From Trema orientale (taxonomy: Eukaryota; Streptophyta; Magnoliopsida; Rosales; Cannabaceae): a stretch of DNA of 64,000 nucleotides. Each line of letters opens with the position of its first letter. The first letter of the stretch is position 1. Where the stretch lies: positions 856,527 to 920,526 of the forward strand of contig JXTC01000042.1 of NCBI GenBank assembly GCA_002914845.1, in the 5' to 3' direction. A program made the position numbers and the translations under genes. Under the pieces are notes generated by a model that was not told where the DNA came from, made no database searches, and worked only from the letters and a program-made list of their open reading frames with translations. Shown piece after piece: positions 58,040 through 64,000 of the stretch.

Positions 58040-58146
58040 TTGTAATTACTTGGCCTTTGATCAACACAATGGATAGAGATGAATAAAAATTTTTGTAATT
58101 ACTTGGCCTTTGATCAACAAAATGGATAGATATGAATAAAAATTTT
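58040..58146 (+). repeat. Tandem duplication of about 53 bp
   Basis: The unit 'tgtaattacttggcctttga' ... 'gatgaataaaaatttt' occurs twice in direct succession, with two or three mismatches. Confidence 0.85.
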
Positions 58147-58191
58147 AAATTAAAAAAGGGATAACTACAAAAAAGAAAAGGAAAAAAAAAT

Positions 58192-58515
58192 CCTACAGTA
58201 TAACCCTTTCATAATTTTAATTCTGATTTTTAGCTTGTGCAAAATTATACATCTATATTTTAAATTTTTACAAATTTGTACTATTTGTGTACAAATTGGA
58301 TGGTTTGTGTTAACTGTTTTAAGTTATTTTCAATAAATTGTTTGTGTTAGTTAGAAGAAATAAAAATATCCTCAATTCAGATTCCACTTTTTATGAGAAA
58401 TTTGTTGGTCAATTTATATGCAAAAAGTATAAATTTGTAGAGATTTAAAATATAGAAGTATAATTTTGCACAAGTTAAAAATCAGGATTAAAATTACAGA
58501 AAGATCATACTTTAG
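58192..58515. mobile_element. About 320-bp snap-back MITE
   Basis: The first ~110 bp pairs with the last ~110 bp: 'tttaattctgatttttagct' against 'attttaatcctgatttttaac', then 'tgtgcaaaattata' and 'ctatattttaaat' on both arms, about 85 percent complementary. It leaves a loop of about 100 bp that contains 'aacaaatttctcataaaaag'-like sequence. Nearly the whole element can fold as one long hairpin. Noncoding. Confidence 0.8.
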
Positions 58516-58789
58516 AATTTTTTTTTTTGTTTTTGCAGATAACATTTGAAAAAAAAACATTATTTCATTTCTTATAAACTCGGCCTAATCGTAATAAAGA
58601 AAGAGATTTGAATACAGAGATATCTTCCCCCTCTCCTCTCCCTGTCTTTTTTTAGGGCTAAAGAGTTCTCCTATTATTGTAAAGAGGAAATATTCATTGT
58701 CACAAACTTAATTTAATTAGTAATCATACCTCATTCAATATTGAGATTTAAAAAATCTGTGATTCCTTACTCTAAATATATATATATAT

Positions 58790-59033
58790 GGTTGCCAATC
58801 CAGTAGGTATTTTTTTTTTTTACCTATGTATAAGTATTTTTTTTTTAGCCGTTAGATTATCATCTAATGGTGATCCAACGGCTATAATCAAGTACATAAA
58901 AAGACGTGCATCATTAATGCTATTTCTCTCTCCTACTTTTTATAATAAAAAAATGTGCAAAAAAATTTTTCATTGACCCAATTAATACCTATGCATAAAT
59001 AAAAAAAAAAAAAAACTTACTAAATTGGTGCCC
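58790..59033. mobile_element. 244-bp MITE embedded in (TA)n, copy 2
   Basis: Same family as 43034-43270: begins GGTTGCCAATCCAGTAGGTA, shares 'agccgttagat.atcatctaa', 'gtgatccaac', 'aaaagacgtg' and 'aaaaaaatgtgcaaaaaa', and ends GGTGCCC. TA tracts lie directly on both sides. The right inverted end is more degraded than in copy 1. Confidence 0.85.
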
Positions 59034-59039
59034 TATATA

Positions 59040-59685
59040 TATATATATTACTCGACATACAATATGTGGTCTCATGAATCCAAACATAAATGAGCTACAG
59101 AAATTCGTTAGCGAGGGACAAAATTGAAACAAACATTACCAAGTGGAAAAAAAAAAAAGAAGATTATTATCCAACAAAGTGAAGAATTTTCCTAGATGAC
59201 AAGCCAAAGCCCCACGAACAGTATAATTATGTACGGCTATGAGATTGGTAAATGTAAAGATTTTACAAACTATCATAGAAAAGGTACGAATTATTGACGA
59301 AAGTTATCAAAACAAACAAAATCATATCCTTGATTAGAGTTTGGCCAGAAAATAAGTAAATTGCGAACATGTGTTACAAACTAAAGAAAAATACTTATTA
59401 TTAAAGCCTACCTCCAGTATGACTCAAACGTTAGAATTAAAGTTAGATCTCAGGTAGTGAGTACTCTTACTACTTGAGGCAACCCACTTCGTCAACTACA
59501 ATATTCTTTATGTTTAATAATATATATGTATATATATAATTCGTTTTGTAACCCTCAAACTTGTTTAGAGTTTAAATTAATTTTAAAAACTTAAGTAAAA
59601 TCAACTAAATGCATTCATAAAGAGGGAAAAATACAAAGATAAGTTGTTCGAGAAAAAACTGAGAAAAGAGTTTAAAAAAAGTCGG
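59040..59685. other. AT-rich noncoding stretch
   Basis: No gene or element recognised. Confidence 0.35.
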
Positions 59686-59845
59686 TAGAATAGAATAGTA
59701 TTAAATAGTACAATTTTAAAGGATTGGATTAGAAATAATTAGACTTTATCAATACTATCCCATATTTGGTGAAAATTGTTAGATAGAACTATAATTTTTT
59801 TTAACTAAATAATAATATAATTCATAAAATTAATGAAGTAAATAT

Positions 59846-60009
59846 ATATATATTTTTTTTAAAAAGTGGGGCTTAACTAATGACCACCATTTACTACAAA
59901 TTAAAGGAAAATGACACACACACACACTACCAAAGTTTGAACCCCTGACCCCCCAAACACACACACATAACCCTCAAACCTTGGACCAACTGAGCTAGCC
60001 CCAGTTAGC
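59846..60009 (-). mobile_element. tRNA-derived SINE with 15-bp target duplication
   Basis: On the minus strand the element reads GGGGCTAGCTCAGTTGGTCC (box A, TAGCTCAGTTGG) and, about 50 bases on, GGTCAGGGGTTCAAACTTTG (box B, GGTTCAAAC), an RNA polymerase III promoter. It ends in a T/A-rich tail. Flanking it are two copies of TAATGAAGTAAATAT, at 59831-59845 and 60010-60024. The paralogous segment near 61440 lacks the insertion. Body about 164 bp. Confidence 0.8.
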
Positions 60010-60189
60010 TAATGAAGTAAATATTAAATAGTTATACATCATAAAACAAATTTACTGTACAAAAATTATATACAAATTCACCCACGAAATAAGCAATGCC
60101 TGGGCATAGTCAAAGAGTGGTGCCTAGTCGCGGAGGTGCGCCCTAGAATGGTGGCATATGTGATGGAGTTCTCTGCTACCAAAGAATAA

Positions 60190-60975
60190 TGGCATGTTTA
60201 GTTCATTGGAATGGGCCTTGGAATGGAAAACTCATTCCAGCTAAGGGTCCATTCCAATGTTTGGTTTGCACTTAAAACTTAGGAATCATAATTTCTTAGT
60301 AATTGTAATTCCACAATTCATTAGATTTAGAATTACTAGACTCTATCTATGGAAAAAAAAATCTATTCTTTACTAATATTTAAAAAATAGTTACTTTCCC
60401 TTTTTGCCCTATATTTCTCTTTCTCTCGTACACTATCTCTATTGTAGGAATGTTAGCTATTTTATATATAGATTTCGTAGTTTTTGTTTTTCATAATATT
60501 AAAAGATCCAAGGTCATGCCACTACCCCATAGTCTTACATGTATGCATGTATTAATAATAGTTACATAGCTATCAGTTTTTTTATTTAGTTAAAAGTTAA
60601 ATAAATAGATTTAACATAGTATAATTTTTTTTATTTTAATAATATGAATTAATCATTTAATATTATCAAAACATTGCAAATAAATTATAATTTTTTACCT
60701 AATAAAATTATATATTTTTAGATATAAATGTATATATGGTTAACCAAAAAAATATATATGTATAAAATTGTAGAAGCTTGGGTAGTTTAGTCAATATACC
60801 ACTAATTCTATTCCATTCCAATGTCTAATTAAACAAAATAATTCTTATTCCAGTATTGATTCCTATTTTCAACTAAACAATAGAATATCATTCTTATTCC
60901 TATTCTGATTTCATTTCATTACGATTCCTATTACTATTCTACTTCCATTCTGCGAACCAAATGCCCCCTAAGAGC
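60190..60975. mobile_element. About 780-bp DNA element with imperfect inverted ends
   Basis: The left end GGCATGTTTAGTTCATTGGA and the complement of the right end, GGGGGCATTTGGTTCGCAGA, are similar, and 'gaatgg' follows in both. It interrupts copy 1 of the duplicated segment; copy 2 is continuous at the same place (about 61605). No transposase is visible. The ends resemble those of the 21670-22028 MITE (a 'gttt.gttca' type), so the two may be related. Confidence 0.6.
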
Positions 60976-61244
60976 GCTCATTCATTCCACATGTACTACC
61001 TCAGAATTCGCCAGTCTTACTAGAGGATCCCACCCATTTTACAGAAATAAAATCAAATTGGAAAATAATTGCATAATTATGGCATTCTAAATTTTGAGTT
61101 AAATATCTTTTCTAAAAATTTAAAAAAAAAACATATTACTTCATAAATTACTTTTTGTTATTCTTTTTCATACAATTTACCGTAAAGGGAGGATGGAAGA
61201 GGGGAACACATGCCCATCTCAATTTCCTTTTCCGTTATTCAATT

Positions 61245-61910
61245 GTAGGATGGTCATGTTTGGCAGATAGAATAGAATAGCATTGGCATAGTATAATTCT
61301 AAAGGATTTGAATGGAGTGAATTGGATATGAAAGAAATTAGAATTTATCTGTACTATCCCATGTTTAGTGAAAATTATTGGATAGAACTGTAAGTTTTTT
61401 TTTTCGTAATTAATTAGATATAATATAGATAATAAAATCAATAAAATAAATGCTCAACACTTATACATTTTAAAACAAAATTATCACAAAATAAGTGAAT
61501 ATACAAATTTTCATGCTCAAGATGAGTGGTGCCTGGTCATGAAGGTCTGCTCTAAGATGGTGGCATGAGTGATGGCGTTTTATGTCACTAGAGAATAGGA
61601 ACACACCTGTTCTGCCTATTTTACCAGAGGATCTGGATATTCTGTTTGAGGATCCATTGGCCCTGAAGGATCTTCCCCTTCTATCAGAGGATCTGCACTT
61701 CTCATTGGAGGATCTGCTTATTCTACCAAAATTTAATAAAATTCCAAATAATAGTATATTGCAGTCTACTTTTCATTTCAAATTATTTTTTTAATAGTTT
61801 AAAAAGTCATATTACCTCATAAATTACTTTTTCTTCTTCTCTTCTTACAATTTTTCTTTTTTAGATCTAACACAAGTTCATCTTACCATTAAGGCAGCCA
61901 AAAAAGGAGG
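61245..61910 (+). repeat. Tandemly duplicated segment, copy 2
   Basis: The uninterrupted partner of 59690-61205. Near 61615-61730 it has a small repeat: five to six units of about 24-27 bp with the phrase 'gaggatctg', giving an open frame (61582-61794) that repeats Leu-Pro-Glu-Asp-Leu-like text. Copy 1 has only one such unit ('agaggatcc' near 61022). The frame is more likely a minisatellite effect than a gene. Confidence 0.6.
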
Positions 61911-62265
61911 TAAGTATAGAGTTTTAAGGTAGAGAACAGAAGAGTTTGAATGGCTTAACTTTATTCGTTTTCCAATGGAGAGTTTATATACAGGGTAAGT
62001 ATATAGACAATAAAAACATAATAACAAAAGGATAACTATTCCTACTTTTATTTACATGAAGGTTCATATTTTATAATTATAAAAATTCAAAAGCTATCTA
62101 GAAAAAGGAATACAGCAGTATGATAATTTTCTGGTCAATATGCCCCCTCAAGATGGCATGGCGTATGGTACACCAATCTTTACTCTAAGGACTTGAACTC
62201 CTACAGAAGACAGAGATTTGGTTAAAGCATTGGCAAGTTAATCTGTTGTGGACATACGAGACATT
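61900..62265 (-). pseudogene. Copia RNase H C-terminus and start of 3' LTR
   Basis: Translated from the minus strand, 62140-62265 gives STTDxLANALTKSLSSVGVQ (x is a stop) and then VLRVKIGV, the end of a copia polyprotein. It is followed by 'cttgagggggcatattg', a polypurine tract next to an LTR start. The LTR part shows 'ctgtatataaactctcc' (TATA-like) and runs down to about 61900. It is interrupted by stops and lacks the rest of the element. Confidence 0.6.
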
Positions 62266-62379
62266 TTTTTAGCTCACCTGATTGTACCTTATTCCTGTAG
62301 TCAAAATATGTAGCTTGACTAAGCCGCAATATTGATTCAATATTGGTGGCATCCATTGAACCCTTCGGTGCCGCACATA

Positions 62380-62830
62380 TATACATAAAAAAAAAAAAGG
62401 AAAATTGGGAGAATAGGAGAGGGGACTCAACTGTAAATACCTCTCTCCTCCAAACGATTCTTCATCCCATTCTTAACATCTCCTCTTCCTTCTAAGAGAG
62501 AATTCAAGTCTAGAAATTCCTCTTAGTGTCCCACTTGTTTTCTTCTAAATTGCTTAAAGAGTATTTTCTCCTATTTCAAGAGAGAGAGAGAGGTTCTTTT
62601 GTTCTCTCCTTGTATTTATAGAGAAGTGAGTTGTAATCTCTTTTTCATAGTGAAATTATTCACAACCTTATCTGTGGATATGGCTTAAATTAGGTGAATC
62701 ACGTTAAATTTGGATTTTAGATTGAAGTTGATAATTCTCGCTATTCGATTAGATCTCCATCAATTGTATGTAGTTTGAAGACTCTGTTTAAGGTATAGCT
62801 TGGTAATTCTACTAATTTTGATTTAAAATT
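62380..62830 (+). repeat. Copia LTR-like fragment
   Basis: The text 'gttctctccttgtatttata' followed by 'ctttttcatagtgaaattat' and 'gaatcacgttaaatttgg' resembles the R-U5 end of plant copia LTRs. No boundaries are secure. It may be the 5' LTR of the element whose 3' LTR starts at 63335, with most of the interior deleted. Confidence 0.4.
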
Positions 62831-63334
62831 ATTTAATTATCCTGTATATGCTCATATGAATGATGGTAAACTTGAGTGAATGACAACAATATTCCACGAA
62901 TTTAAATTTGGGGTGAATGGCTTTTGGTTATGTTGTTGAACCATTGTCACCAAGTTTGTTAGTTAGCAGAATTCTTAAATTTGGTAAACTTGCCATCTTA
63001 TTTGATTTAATTAATATTTGCAGAGAAAGATCCTGGTATTTATAAAAAGGTGGAGCTTCTAGTTGAAACTTCTATCAAAATTTTTGACTATACTATTTTA
63101 CTTAATGTTAGTAGAGATAGGAGTTTACCTCATTGTTATAGTTTTGTAGAGTCAGTTTCTTTTATTTTGGCTACAACAATTATGGTTACCGAGCTAGGTG
63201 CTATTTAAAAGTTCAAACATTGTTTGGACTTATTTAGTGTTGCAGTTTGTGATTAGCCCTTTAGGATTTTGGAGGAGAAGACGAATGAGTTTTAGTATTT
63301 TGGACCTGAGTTAATTTTGCACTAAGGTGGAGAT

Positions 63335-64000
63335 TGTGGGATTGTGGCTTAAAACAAAGCCATTAAATTTTGGGCCGAAGCCTAAAAGCATAAGTTTAGT
63401 TTCTTGTATTTCAAAGTCGGTGATCGTGGATTTTTTATATGGCTATATATATACGTAAGGTCTTGTATTTTTGTAGTTGCTGTTTTTTGTTTGTGCGCTA
63501 GCCATTCGAAATAGTGCATGTGTGTGTGACTTGTGTAGCTATTTGGAAGTTTGGAGTACCCTTTAAAATAGGCAGCCACACCACTTCAGTGTTGGCTTGC
63601 CACTTGGGTTAGGAGCCATCACGCACTTGATAAGGTAGCCGAATTTGACATCTCTATTTACAATTTGTTCTCTCTTAGTTTTTTGGGAATTTGGTATAAA
63701 CAAGCTTTCGGGTTTAATTTCTTTATAACCTGTTTATTTGTGGATTCTTTTTTTTTGTTTTGCTATCAAGATTGTTATCAAAACATTTTCTTTGTAGTCT
63801 TAGATACTTTTATGTGTGAGAGATATTTGGGTGTATTTAGGAATTAGGTACGAGAGAAATTTTGTCAGACTTTTTGTAATCTCCTTGGTTATAGTAGAAT
63901 TTTTTTGTCGTCTCCGACGTAGATGTAGGCTATATTTTATAGCTGAACCACAATAAATCCTTATGTCACTTGTGATTTTTTTGTTTCATTTTGTCATGAA
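63335..64000 (+). repeat. Copia 3' LTR, running off the window
   Basis: A polypurine tract, AAGGTGGAGA (63324-63333), is followed by TGTGGGATTGTGGC at 63335, the usual copia arrangement. Downstream, 'cgtctccgacgtagatgtag', 'gctatattttatagctgaac' and 'cacaataaatcctt' near 63910-63965 match plant copia LTR U5 text. The LTR end and any target duplication lie beyond 64000. Confidence 0.6.

Larger units (their letters stand above)
59690..61205 (+). repeat. Tandemly duplicated segment, copy 1 (with two insertions)
   Basis: Aligns with 61245-61910. Shared landmarks are 'agaatagaatag', 'actatcccat.tttggtgaaaatt', 'ggatagaac', 'cctgg.cat', 'gaatggtggcat', 'gtgatggcgtt' like text and 'ttacttcataaattactttt'. 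Copy 1 is longer because a SINE (59846-60009) and a second element (about 60190-60975) were inserted after duplication. No gene. Confidence 0.6.

Noticed and set aside
59846-60009. Functional tRNA gene
   Set aside because: Box A and box B are present, but no cloverleaf closes, the body is about 164 bp with an A/T tail, and it has target duplications, so it is a SINE.
61582-61794. 70-codon frame with repeating LPEDL-like peptide
   Set aside because: Arises from a 24-27 bp minisatellite in a duplicated noncoding segment; the partner copy lacks the frame.

Overview
This window looks like nuclear DNA of a flowering plant, most likely a eudicot. It is AT-rich, has short GT-AG introns, carries plant-specific gene families (G-type lectin receptor kinases, a chloroplast SDR-CIA30 protein) and is filled with plant-type transposon debris: copia and gypsy remnants, Helitron-like ends, MULE-type and other MITEs, and a tRNA-derived SINE. 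The species cannot be named from sequence alone. Single ambiguous bases sit at 34001 and 45630.

Layout. 1-6.7 kb is repeats: a short TGTAACACC-ended repeat in three copies, an identical 186-bp tandem duplication, gypsy-LTR-like sequence and a 1.3-kb repeat. 7.0-31.4 kb holds three minus-strand members of one SD2-5-like G-type lectin S-receptor kinase subfamily. The first (6983-9435) is frameshifted in its lectin half but keeps a 640-codon 3' frame. The second (20224-23038) is a decayed pseudogene split by a 359-bp MITE. The third (28813-31356) is intact and intronless. Between them lie a decayed transposon-associated gene (10466-11676), a Ty3/gypsy integrase remnant (15840-16910), a copia solo-LTR candidate (24650-26388) and a 73-bp hairpin-forming minisatellite (27095-27690). 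32-45 kb is gene-poor, with Helitron-like termini, a 1.7-kb element with about 185-bp inverted repeats, and MITEs.

45.75-52.26 kb contains the best resolved gene: a 16-exon, 602-residue predicted chloroplast protein in which a CIA30 domain is nested inside an SDR Rossmann fold (HCF173/At4g18810-like). 53.8-54.2 kb holds a small two-exon gene on the opposite strand (107 residues) whose only intron is 93 nt, in frame and free of stops. 55-64 kb is again repeats: several MITEs, a diverged 1-kb tandem duplication carrying a SINE with a 15-bp target duplication, and two copia remnants, one of whose 3' LTR runs off the window.

The receptor kinases would act at the plasma membrane and the SDR-CIA30 protein in the plastid; nothing suggests that they work in one pathway. 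I found no obviously new biological system. The more interesting points are the possible exitron, the (TA)n-embedded MITE pair, the hairpin minisatellite, and the stepwise decay of the receptor-kinase cluster. All similarity statements come from reading by eye; no database search was run.
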